A stretch of DNA of 64,000 nucleotides, taken from positions 1,392,000 to 1,455,999 of the forward strand of contig VZSE01006029.1 in the NCBI GenBank assembly GCA_013398275.1. The letters are read 5' to 3'. This document shows positions 51,935 through 61,600 of the stretch, one piece after another. A program made the position numbers and the translations under genes. Each line of letters begins with the position of its first letter. Position 1 is the stretch's first letter. This DNA comes from Promerops cafer. Taxonomy: Eukaryota; Chordata; Aves; Passeriformes; Nectariniidae. The notes beneath the pieces are model-generated. The model searched no databases and was not told the origin of the DNA. It worked only from the letters and a program-made list of their open reading frames with translations.

Positions 51935-52126
51935 GAGTGGAGTGGGGGCTGATTTTCCCCGATGCTAACGGGGAGTACCAGTCGCCCATTAACTTGAACT
52001 CAAGAGAAGCTAAATATGACCCCTCGCTCCTGGAAGTGCGTTTGTCACCGAACTACGTGGTGTGTCGTGACTGTGAAGTGATCAACGACGGGCATTCGAT
52101 TCAGATTGCCCTGAAGTCAAAATCAG
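51935..52126 (+). CDS. CA8: CA8 exon 2: carbonic anhydrase-related protein VIII, N-terminal part of CA domain
   Basis: This 192-bp exon encodes VEWGLIFPDANGEYQSPINL and onward to KSKS, a near match to vertebrate CA8. It includes the family-wide QSPINL segment and the CA8-like stretch SPNYVVCRDCEV. It begins after a good acceptor (tgcctcag) with two bases, GA, completing a glycine codon split by intron 1, and ends TCAG|gtatgc with one base of the next codon, so both flanking introns are phase 1, as I recall for vertebrate CA8. CA8 is a cytosolic protein of about 290 residues that lacks carbonic anhydrase activity. In mammals it binds the IP3 receptor ITPR1 and lowers its affinity for IP3, and it is strongly expressed in cerebellar Purkinje cells; human and mouse loss-of-function mutations cause ataxia. 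The exon is intact, with no frameshift. Among CA family members, CA8 fits far better than the related CA10 or CA11. Confidence 0.96.
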
Positions 52127-55100
52127 GTATGCTGAAACATAGCCTTGATTTTCCCAGCTAAAGCTTGTGTTGCCTGAAGACTCACTGTACGCATGTCCTG
52201 GAGTGTAGGAAAAGCAGCCTTTCCCAGCAGCGAGCAGTTGTGCCCATTCAGCATGGACTATGCCCGGTGAGAGAGTTGCTGTTGACTTTGGTAGGAAGAG
52301 GAGCAAGTGTTGCAATGGGAGTTGCAGATTTTGATGCCAGACTGGATGGTCAGTGAGATTGCTTGGAAGCATGTCCAGAATTTCCTCTCGTGGTGGTGGT
52401 GTCCAATTCATTGGCATTAACAGCTGTCTGCACTCAGAAGCAGTACAGACTATTGCTAAGACAGTGTAGCGCCAAACTGTTCTGTACAGCTGGCAAGATT
52501 TGTTCATCGTACAAAGACCATGTAGGTTAAAAGTGCTTCTTCCCATTAATTTGAGTGGGTTCTGAATACTAAGTACAGAATTGGATGGCTTAAGATAGAT
52601 ACGCCAGTTATAAATGCTCACAATATTGATGAGGACCAAGTAGAAGGCAGTTCTCATTTCTTAAAGGATGACATTTTTGGTGTCACTCATCAAATATGAT
52701 TTGGAAGCAAATAATAAAGGAAACAATTCCAATGTAAGTGAAGTTGCAATATCTTATCCAGACCTTTCAACTGGGTAAACTATTCTGTGTGAAGGAGGCA
52801 AGAAAGCAGAGGGGAAAAAAGTCCATTTTGCTTTCCAGCACTGCAGTAGTTCCTACCATGCGTTTGGAAGTGCCTCCATGTTATTCCAAGCAGTCTTAGC
52901 TAGTAACAGCCCTTTGGGGGCATTTAAGCAGCTGAACATTGTCATCCCTGAGACATTCCAACTTCTGTTTCCTTCTGAGAACTCAGTAGTACTGGGAACT
53001 ACAGCTGCGCTAAGTGAGGGAGTCAGTTCAGTTTTACAGTTTTTTAAAAAGAAAGGATTTGTTATTTTAATAATGATGCTTTCCTTTATAATTTCCTTTC
53101 TATGATAGTTTCCCCGTATTTTTGCAACACAGAACGTTTCTTCCCATGGAATTTTGCAGATTTGCAATAAAAGAGAAATGTTGTACTTCCAGTCAGTTTT
53201 ACTGCCTTCATCAGAAGCAGGGCTCTTTTCCCAAGGGATAAGGTTCTCCCTGCAGGATCAGGAATTCTTGAATTCTCCTGTGGAGGAAGTGAGAGTGACC
53301 ACAAGTGACCTCATCATTTGCATGCCAAAATGCAACTCCTTCCATCCTACCTTTCCCAAGGGCAGTTTGTAACTTAGTAGTGATAATTAATAAGATGGGA
53401 CCAACACACCTAAATGCCTTTGCAAAGCCATTAAGAGAATTAGAAAAAAGGAAAGACTTCTTTTATACATGAATGCAATGTCATGCCCAACAGATGAGTC
53501 TTGAATTTTATAATTCAAGAAAATGTTAAATAGAGAAAAAATTTATGACTGAAGTATGGAATTATGATTTAGGAAATCTTGGTTTAGTTTCAGCTTTTCC
53601 TTAGATTTAATGTTACGTAATTTCCCATTTTCCACTTGTAAACTGGGAATAATTTGGAGGGAGAAGACAACATTTTTTAAAACTACAAAGAGGAGAAAAT
53701 AGTTAATAAAGTGTGTTTGAACCTGGCCTAGTATTCTGGTCATTTTTTAGGGATTGCAGAAACTCCTGCAGTTTCTTTTCCTCACAGGAGCTCTCTGATG
53801 ACAAATCCATTTAGCCAGATTATTTTGTTGGGAACTATTGAGCGCTGAATGCTTTGAAATTCTGTCCAATTAATGTGCAAGAGATCCTCATGTACTGTAA
53901 TGTTAACAGTCAAAGAAAAAGCTCCTTATGGAAAAAAGTAAACTGATTAAGATACATATTAAAAATAAATTTGTCATCACTGGTGAATATTTTTGTCCTT
54001 TAATTCAAGACATGCAGTCCATATGGAATTCCCAAATCCTTCTCATTATTTAATTGCAAACATTTTCACAGCTGCATTCATTTTCATGATGGAATATGTG
54101 TTGTGCATTAGGTGGAAGAACCATGACCAACTATGAAATAGTTTTATCATGGGATCAGTGTCCTAAATGAAGCCTTGGAAAGAAACTCTTTGAAGCTCCT
54201 GGAGATCCAGAACTACATCTTATAGAGAACATTAGTTCTAGTTACAGTTTTTCTCAGAGTAATGTTTTAAAACAGAGAAAATGCTAAATTTTCCTAATTG
54301 AAAAGATTATCATTATTATTATTACTACTACTACTACTATTATTTTATTGTCCTAATTGAGCATTAATTGAGTATCATGAGTCTTTTTATTTGTCCAGAT
54401 TTCATAAATACTTCAATTGGTTGTTTCCTTTAATGTTTACCAGATTTGTAGATTTTTCCCTCTAGGGAACATAGGTATAGATAGAATATAGATAAAACAA
54501 GGTTAAGGAGTAAATCTGAATCTATAACTATATTTAGGACATTTCATTTTAGAAACTCTAATGGCTGTTAGATTGGTTGTCAAGAATTATTAAAGGAGGA
54601 TTAATTGGAATAATTTACTTTTTTCCTCCAATTGCTAGAGGAAATTGCTTATGAAAACCATAATTGATGTGTTTTCTTTCAGTTTTTTTACAGTTCCATA
54701 CCTTTGGTTTTGTGTTTGTACAGTTGTAATATGACTCAATTGCTAACTTATGTTTTAGTATTACACTACCTCTTGTGCTCCAAACTCAGGCAGTATAGTT
54801 TGTGTGTCAAAGTAGCTATATATTATGAAACTAATTCCCTAAGGGTATATTTCATGCAGTTAAATAATCCTTATCAATTATCAGAGATTGTAAAAGATTA
54901 ATTCCAAGTCTATGAAATGTAAGCTAGAATTTAATGGATTCTAGGGAAGCCTGTGAATGCCCTTGAGTAAAACTCAGCCCTGCCTAGAAGCCAATATTCA
55001 ATAACTTTAGTGGGAAGTTACCTCCAGCTTGTGGTGTAATATTTGATCTAAAGCAGATTCAGAAATCCCAGGGTGAAATGTTTCCGTTGATTAATTCCAT

Positions 55101-55864
55101 AGCAGATTGGGTCTCAAAATTGTTTGCTTTTACTACTTCTGATGGAAGTCTCTATTAATGCAAAAGTACCAAGCAGCTATATACATTTTTTGTGCCTGTG
55201 TTGTGATTGTGGACAGATGCTTTTAATAAATTCCAGATGTTTAAAAAACTGAAATAAGGAAAACCCATGGCTGCCTAGCAGCTGCTTTTAAGTAAATGAG
55301 GTATGCTGTTTTTGCTCCAGTATGTAGGTTTGATTATATTTTGGTATGGAGGCATTCAGTATCTCCCAAGCCTGACAGGTGGTATATGACTGAATACCTT
55401 TACCTAGCAAAATATTTGCAGTTAAGTTTTTTATCCATTTCTGTGACCCATAGTAAATATAGGTGATGGAGATTAAACATTTGGACAACTTGGAGGTTAC
55501 TTTGCAGTTCAATTCAGAACCCCTGCCATCTGTTTAGAGCACACAGTTAATGTCTTGATAAGACAAATAAACCTTCCCTCTTCTGACTGGTAAAGGTGCA
55601 ATACTTTTATTTGGTGTTCTGCATCATAAAACAAAGAGTTCAGTATGACAGCAGTTTTACTGTTTTCCATAACTGCCTCAATTCATGTTCTGTACCTCCA
55701 AGGTTCTTCAGAAGTAAAGGTGACAAGTCTGTCAACTCTTCTTCTCTCTGGTACCACTAATAATATAGAAGATTTCCACAGACTCCTTGTTGTATTTGGA
55801 GAATATATTCAGTGTCTTGTCTGTTTCAAAAGGCAAGTTCTTTACCACTTATCTTCTTTCCCAG
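52127..55864 (+). other. CA8: CA8 intron 2
   Basis: A 3.7-kb phase-1 intron with donor gtatgc and acceptor ttcttctttcccag. It is AT-rich and contains an ATT/ACT trinucleotide run (about 54306-54345). No nested gene was recognised; open frames inside it, including a 191-codon reverse frame over 52082-52657, show no known domain. Confidence 0.92.
54306..54345. repeat. ATT/ACT trinucleotide microsatellite in CA8 intron 2
   Basis: Runs of ATT, then ACT, then ATT units, about 40 bp, likely length-variable. Confidence 0.8.
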
Positions 55865-55989
55865 TGTTAATAGGGGGGCCGTTACCTCGGGGACACGAGT
55901 TTGAGCTACACGATGTTCGATTTCACTGGGGGAGAGAAAACCAGCGTGGTTCTGAGCACACGGTTAATTTTAAGGCCTTTCCCATGGAG
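55865..55989 (+). CDS. CA8: CA8 exon 3: carbonic anhydrase-related protein VIII, core of CA domain
   Basis: This 125-bp exon follows a strong pyrimidine tract and acceptor (cttctttcccag). It starts with TG, completing the valine codon begun in exon 2, and ends in GAG before gtaaga, leaving a phase-0 intron. It encodes GGPLPRGHEFELHDVRFHWG followed by the segment up to FPME. In active alpha-carbonic anhydrases the motif is FHFHWG, with both histidines binding zinc. Here the first is arginine (codon 55918-55920), while the second histidine remains (55924-55926). This His-to-Arg change is the known hallmark of CA8 and explains its lack of catalysis. SEHTVN, the start of the family signature, is also present; the rest of the signature, including the third zinc-ligand position, belongs to exon 4, which is not in the window. 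The exon is intact. Confidence 0.97.
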
Positions 55990-57160
55990 GTAAGAGTGCA
56001 CTGCATTGTGTAACACCTGTGAGATGCAAAAGATTTTATTTCATAGCCTGAATTCTTGGTAGCTCAAAAGTGACTTCCTTTTAGCTCTGCATGCTTTATA
56101 TTTCAACAACAAAGTTATCTTCCTGAGGTGGGCTTTTGTGCAGGTAAATTAGGATATGCATCTGGAATAGAATGCCTCCAGCACTCATCACACTATATGA
56201 TTAATTGGTCATAAAGTTAACTTGAAGAATTATTAACTTCTTTATTATTAGTGTTCTAACAAGATCTGCCATTTCAACACTTCCTATGTCACCTTGACTA
56301 ATAGCTATAGATAGGGAGAACTAGCCACTGGAAATATTTCTATGGTGAGTAATAACAATTTAGGTCAATTTGGAGTAAGTGTAGAGCAATTTGTTCATGA
56401 AACAGCTTTATATACTCGAAGATTATGTGATAGTCCTCTGTATGTTCTGCAAGATCTGAAAGAAGTACATGATTTTGAAATAAAAGCAAAGTGATAATGC
56501 AGTCTTAAAAAATTCAGCTCCTCATGGGGTTTGTGTCACAGGCAACACCAAATGCTAGGTCCTATTTCTCCTGCCCTCCAGCAGTGGTTTGTCATACTAC
56601 TTCAATTCCCACTGTCCCATTGCTTACAGCTGTCAAGGAATGGCTTGGAGTATTCCTTAGCCCCTGGGCTGCAAGACTACTTTGAACAGATACCAACCCT
56701 GATATTTGGTGACTTCAGCTTTGCATCTTTTATTTCACTTGTTGTGCACTATTTGTTTTAAAGAAACTCAAGATTTTTCTGACTTCTTTAAGTTATTTTT
56801 GCCTTATTTATCTATCATAATCCCTCATGAGTCTGAAACTGTTTCTTTTTTTCACTGTGCTCAGTGCTAGGGAATTTATTATTGTAGTGTTCATGAGTGA
56901 GTGCCTGATTACTGGAATAGAACTGTCTTATGGAAAAGAATATAAAAATGTTAAAGAATATTAAAGCAACTACTGCAGAAGTAAGTGTAAAAATCTTGTG
57001 GACTTACATCATCCATCTAATTCTTAGGGTTGTTCAAATACTTTCTTTAAGAGTTGTGGGTCAGATTTTCGTCTCTGCTATTTGCTATTTTGCACTGGTC
57101 TACCACAACCCCCCATATATAAACTTAATCATATGGAGTTTTCAGGTTGAATTGAGTCAG

Positions 57161-57274
57161 ATCATAGAATCACTTAGGTTGGAGAAGACCTTCATGATCA
57201 TCAAGTCCAATCATAAACCTAATACTGCCAAAGTCCTTCCCTAAAGCATGTCCCTAGGTATCACATCTATGTGT
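57161..57274 (-). mobile_element. Short CR1 3' tail, antisense, in CA8 intron 3
   Basis: atcatagaatcacttaggtt followed by ggagaagaccttcatgatca, tcaagtccaatcataaacc and the stretch about the preserved CR1 terminal part (ctaaagcatgtccctagg). Only about 114 bp remain, a typical extreme 5' truncation. Confidence 0.82.
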
Positions 57275-58264
57275 AGATCCCCTCTGCAGGTTGATTCCAG
57301 GCAGGTCTTGGAAATGCAGAATTGCTTGAATGGATAGGACTCATAAACCAAAGGGAAAACATGGGAATGACTTCTGCATCCTGGTTACGTGGCATAATAT
57401 AGACAATATGATTTATATGGGCAGTAAGACCTTCAGGATACTGCAGGGTTCCCCTGAGACAGGAAGTAGCCAATTCATTATAAAATAGCTCTGCTTAGTG
57501 CTTTTCTTCAAGGCTGATCCAGTATGTGGTGATTGAGAAATATTCATATGAACTATGTCGAGAACTGTACTTGGGAATCTATCAGGGTTTCCTTTGTTTA
57601 TTAAAGATCACTTGCAAACAGTCTTGGTGGTATGTGGGAACAGTTTATTGATATTCTGCAGAAAACCTAGAATTATCTACTCCTGATCAGTCCAGAGAAA
57701 AATATTGCTTGACCCAGAGCTACAAAACAACAAACTTAATAAGTCATGAATGGATTTCATTCTTCACCTATTTTAAAAGCAGTACAGCAGCTGCACAAAC
57801 AGAATTCTGGCACAGTTGAAGAACATCACCTGGAGGTAAGCAAGCTAGAGTTTTTCTGTTTCCTGCTTCTAAGCAGCTTTCAACTAAACCCTAACTTCCA
57901 AGAAATAATTACTGATGCAAAAATTCTCTAGCAGAAAAAAATCACCCATATTATACTTTAAGTACAGTGCAAATGTTTCATTTTGTAAACAGATGAATTC
58001 TTATGGCAGAAAATGGCCAGTTCATCATCTTCTGCCCCAAGTTGCAAGAAAGTGCAGAGAAATTTTTTTGACAGATGAATTGCAATTCCTTCTGCTATAT
58101 GCAGAAAGAGCTTTTATATTAATTCCCTCTCAAATTGTCCAAATCAAATATTATACTTGAGTAATAATAAAATGGGTGCTTGTGGCCACTGTAAATGTTT
58201 GTGTAGCACACCTGAGACTCCAGAATGGAAGATTTACTATTTCCATTCCAGGCATAGCCTGTGT

Positions 58265-58345
58265 TTTTTTTTGTTTGTTTTTTGTTTTGTTTTGTTTGTT
58301 TGTTTGTTTTTTGTTTTGTTTTGTTTGTTTGTTTTTGTTTTTTTA
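58265..58345. repeat. (TTTG)n/(TTTTG)n microsatellite in CA8 intron 3
   Basis: About 80 bp built of TTTG and TTTTG units with longer T runs. A duplicated sub-block can be seen inside it. On the reverse strand it is CAAA-rich, which produces a meaningless lysine/glutamine-rich open frame. Confidence 0.88.
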
Positions 58346-58470
58346 ACAATAGCTTTGATCAACGGACCAGGGAATATTATTTTCTTAGCTTTTGACATTG
58401 GAATTGGTTTATACAGTTGTTGGAAATCATAATATTCTGAATGTGTATTTGCCTTGATTTCTACTGGGTT

Positions 58471-58613
58471 TCACAGATTGACAGAATATCCTGACTTGGA
58501 AGGGGCCCACATGGATCATCCAGTCCAACTCTTAAGTAAATGGCCCATATGGGGATTGATCCCACAATATTGGTGTTATAAGAACCATGCTCTAATCAGC
58601 TGAACTAAGTTTG
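58471..58613 (-). mobile_element. tRNA-Ile-headed, CR1-tailed SINE (TguSINE1-like), antisense
   Basis: On the minus strand the element starts at about 58613 with a tRNA-like head and ends with a CR1-type 3' tail (reverse complement of acagaatatcctgacttgga, ggatcatccagtccaactc). The head, 58541-58613, aligns without gaps to a vertebrate tRNA-Ile gene, at roughly three quarters identity by my count over the part that aligns. An A-box-like TAGTTCAGCTGA is kept, while the B box is decayed. The anticodon position (58578-58580) reads TAT instead of AAT. A tRNA-Ile head joined to a CR1 tail is, as I recall, the structure of TguSINE1, a family known from passerine birds and mobilised by CR1. The copy is old and not expected to move. 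Confidence 0.82.
58541..58613 (-). pseudogene. tRNA-Ile-derived SINE head (not a functional tRNA)
   Basis: The reverse complement follows the layout of tRNA-Ile. The D-arm region, the anticodon arm (loop CTTATAA) and the T-arm region can be followed, as can the acceptor 3' strand, but the 5' acceptor strand (about 58608-58613) no longer pairs with it. It lies directly against a CR1-type tail, so it is part of a retroposon and not a tRNA gene. Confidence 0.75.
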
Positions 58614-61600
58614 TTGGTTGCTAAGCCCAGACAGCAATTGATGCCTATTTTGGCTACATCCAAGCAATCTGGTGTAGTTTATGCTTTCATACAAAATAAG
58701 CTGGTGGATGTTTGTGCATCAATGCTTGCCTAGAAATATGTTGATCACCAAGTGCATAAGTTTGGGTCTTTCTCAAGTGTAACAAATTTAGTAGGTCATC
58801 TTCCTAAGGAACTAGAAATTATTTCCACAGCAAATGATAGGGATTCTCCTCTCTTTATGAGAGGAAAACAAGGAGATAATATGAAAATGGAAGTGCTTGG
58901 TTTAAGTGGACACATTAACAACACAACAGGTTGGTACAGATTACACACTCTACTACTCTATTTTAAAACTTGAACTTGACTACAAAAATCAGCTTTGAGT
59001 TTGACGAGATCTGAGATGACTATCTGAGACTAATTATTGACTGGAGCAGCAGTCTGGTTTTTTTAGGGCTGAAGACTATACAGCTTTATTTTATTACACT
59101 GGACAAAATAGTTGTGAAACAGCTTCAGATTATCATGTAATGACCTTTGTAAAAGATTTTGAAACAGTGCAATTTTTCAAAGTTTTGAAGGCCAATCTTC
59201 AGTTACTTTCTTAGTCTCATCATCTTTGGTACCATAATTTCTATAAAAGAAGTTAGGCAGTATCCTGTATTAATTGGGTAATATCCCATGTTTCTTAGTG
59301 CAAAAATCCATTACTTCTTACTACACTGCCGGGGCCTTTGCATGTGGTTAGGATATGTAGTTTCATGGTGAAGTTGGGTAGATTACAAAGCTTGTGTAAC
59401 CTCTGGAACAGCTTCTTGAGCTAATACATATTGTCCAAAAATGTTTTTCAAGTGGCTTGGAGACTAAGTTCTTTGGGTTTTTTTATTCTTATATGAGGTT
59501 CAGCAAAGATGTGTTTTCCACCTTCTGTGACTGAACAAACCAGAATGATATGCCAGTGTTTGCCAGTATGACAGTGATATGCCAGTGTTTTCATTTTCAT
59601 TGAAAAATCTGTGTTTGCAATAAGTCAGGAAAGCAGGACAAAACAAAAATACTTATCATAAGTAAATACTGTAACACATCTTAAACCAAGGAAAAGCAGA
59701 GGGCTGTAGGTGCCAATACTCCTCTCTTTTTTTCGTGAAAACAAGAGCATGAAGACCCCTCTTGCCCTTTGGCCAGTAATTGGAAGGAAGCATTTGTGCA
59801 ACTTTCTCTAGAAATTCTTCTCACCTACTACTTCTACTACATGTAAAAGAATGGTATTTCTCCTTTTGGCCAAAGATATGTTGGCCATGACATATGCTAA
59901 ATGTTTACTAAGGGTCTTAACATTGAGAGACTGTTTCTTGCCAGCAAATGGAAAAGGGTACCAAATGTCCGTGCCTTACGGTACAAATTTCCAAAAAGCA
60001 TTGAAATCCACACTTACACATGTGATTTACCTGAAGCTGATTTAGGTGGAGGAAAGAGGGGAACTATTTGGCATCTTTATTCCTCTCCTTGATGCCAAGA
60101 GTATGGGTTGGAGAAGGAGGAAAAGCAAATGAAGAACTAATGAAACTGACTCCTTCCCTTACCTCTGATGTATAACAGGGAGACAGAGTTGCAAATTGGA
60201 ATTGCAAATTGCTGCTATTTATTTTTGTTAACAAAGTGAAATGGGAGCAGCTATAAATGGGTTCCCATTGTATCTGATCTCTGTATAAGCACAGCATATT
60301 ATAGTGCCAGCCTGAATGGACTTACAGTCAAAAGATAAATGAAATACAGCAGGAGAAAGGAAATCACATGATAACATAAATACAGGTTTATGGAAAAAAA
60401 GATGTTTTCACTGCTTCTGAAATGAAGGGAAACAGGGAAAAATATAAGGGGACCTTAAAGTTGTCTCTTCCTTTTAGTTAGTCAAATGGTGGTGGGACCA
60501 AAGGCACGAACTGGCCATAAAGGCACAGTTGTTCCCAGGCCGCTGCTCTGAAATAAAACTGCATCAGGGAAAATAAAAAGGTTCCTTTTACCACTTGCAA
60601 TATAACCAGGAGGATAATTCTCTGTAATCCATCCTCTTTAAGATGTAGGATTACATTAGCTGCGAACCATGTGAAAGCTCTCAGTAGAAGTGGGTTGGCA
60701 GAAAATAATTTTAAAAATGTTTCCAAGATGTGCAGGAAGATTAAAAACTATTATTGTCCGTCCTACATTTTTTGAGTAGAACAGAAGAAAATACAGTTTC
60801 TGGAAGGACCAAAATCAGTTCTAGACAGGAATAAAAACTGTTCCTTTCTATTGGATAATAAAGAGCAGACGAATTAATTCTGTAGACTCTTCCAGAGTAA
60901 CTGAAATACCTGCTGCAATGAAGGTAACAGTGCAAAACACATATCCTACCCTCGATTTGATTTAGACCATGAAATTTTCCTTTGTTAACAAGAAATGGTG
61001 CCTGAAGTACTCATCTAACAGAGTTAAAGCTTTAGGGCTTCAGGTTAGGCTGTTAACATCACATTTACCTACTAAAGCCATTACAGTCTTCAGCGTGGGT
61101 TTTTCTCTGTGCCTGGCTCTGAAATCAGATATCTGCACACAGTGCATCCCCTTTCTGGCATTTCTGGAGAGAAAGTATCATGCTTTCAACATAGAAATTA
61201 AGTTTTTGCCAACTTCTAATATTCTTTGCTGAGGATATTGAACCTTGCTGTCTCTTTTAATCATTTTCCTATTACCTTATCTGGAGTAAAAAATAAACCA
61301 GAGTATTTGTAATTGTAATAGAAGGCCTGGGAAACAGTGTGCTTGCCAGCGTGTCTCTCCCTCTTTATTCAGAGACTGCTAAGCTGCAGATGGACTGGGT
61401 AGGTGTGAATGGCAAGCAGAATTCAAACCACGATGACAGTAGTTTCTTTATCAGGACTATTATCCAAGTAATAAACTATAAAAGATAAACCAAGGAGTAA
61501 ATCCTGTTGCCTTAGTTGGTTGTATTGATTGCCTGCTTGTGAAAAAAAAATAATTAATTCCACTCATATTGGCAGCACAAGACCTTTGAATGAAGGGTAT

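Larger units (their letters stand above)
51330..52100. promoter_or_regulatory. CA8: CpG island at the CA8 5' end (presumed promoter region)
   Basis: CpG dinucleotides, rare elsewhere in the window, are dense from about 51330 through exon 2, with G+C-rich tracts on both sides of the gap. GC-box-like GGGGCGG lies at 51798-51804. No TATA box is evident, as usual for CpG-island promoters. The exact start site cannot be placed because part of the island is missing from the assembly. Confidence 0.75.

Noticed and set aside
51168..51968. 266-codon open frame across the CpG island
   Set aside because: It runs through undetermined bases, begins inside a CR1 fragment and overlaps exon 2 in a frame other than the CA8 frame. 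High G+C makes stops rare there. It is an artefact.
58541..58613. Functional tRNA-Ile gene
   Set aside because: The 5' acceptor strand no longer pairs, the B box is decayed and the sequence is joined to a CR1-type tail; it is a SINE head.
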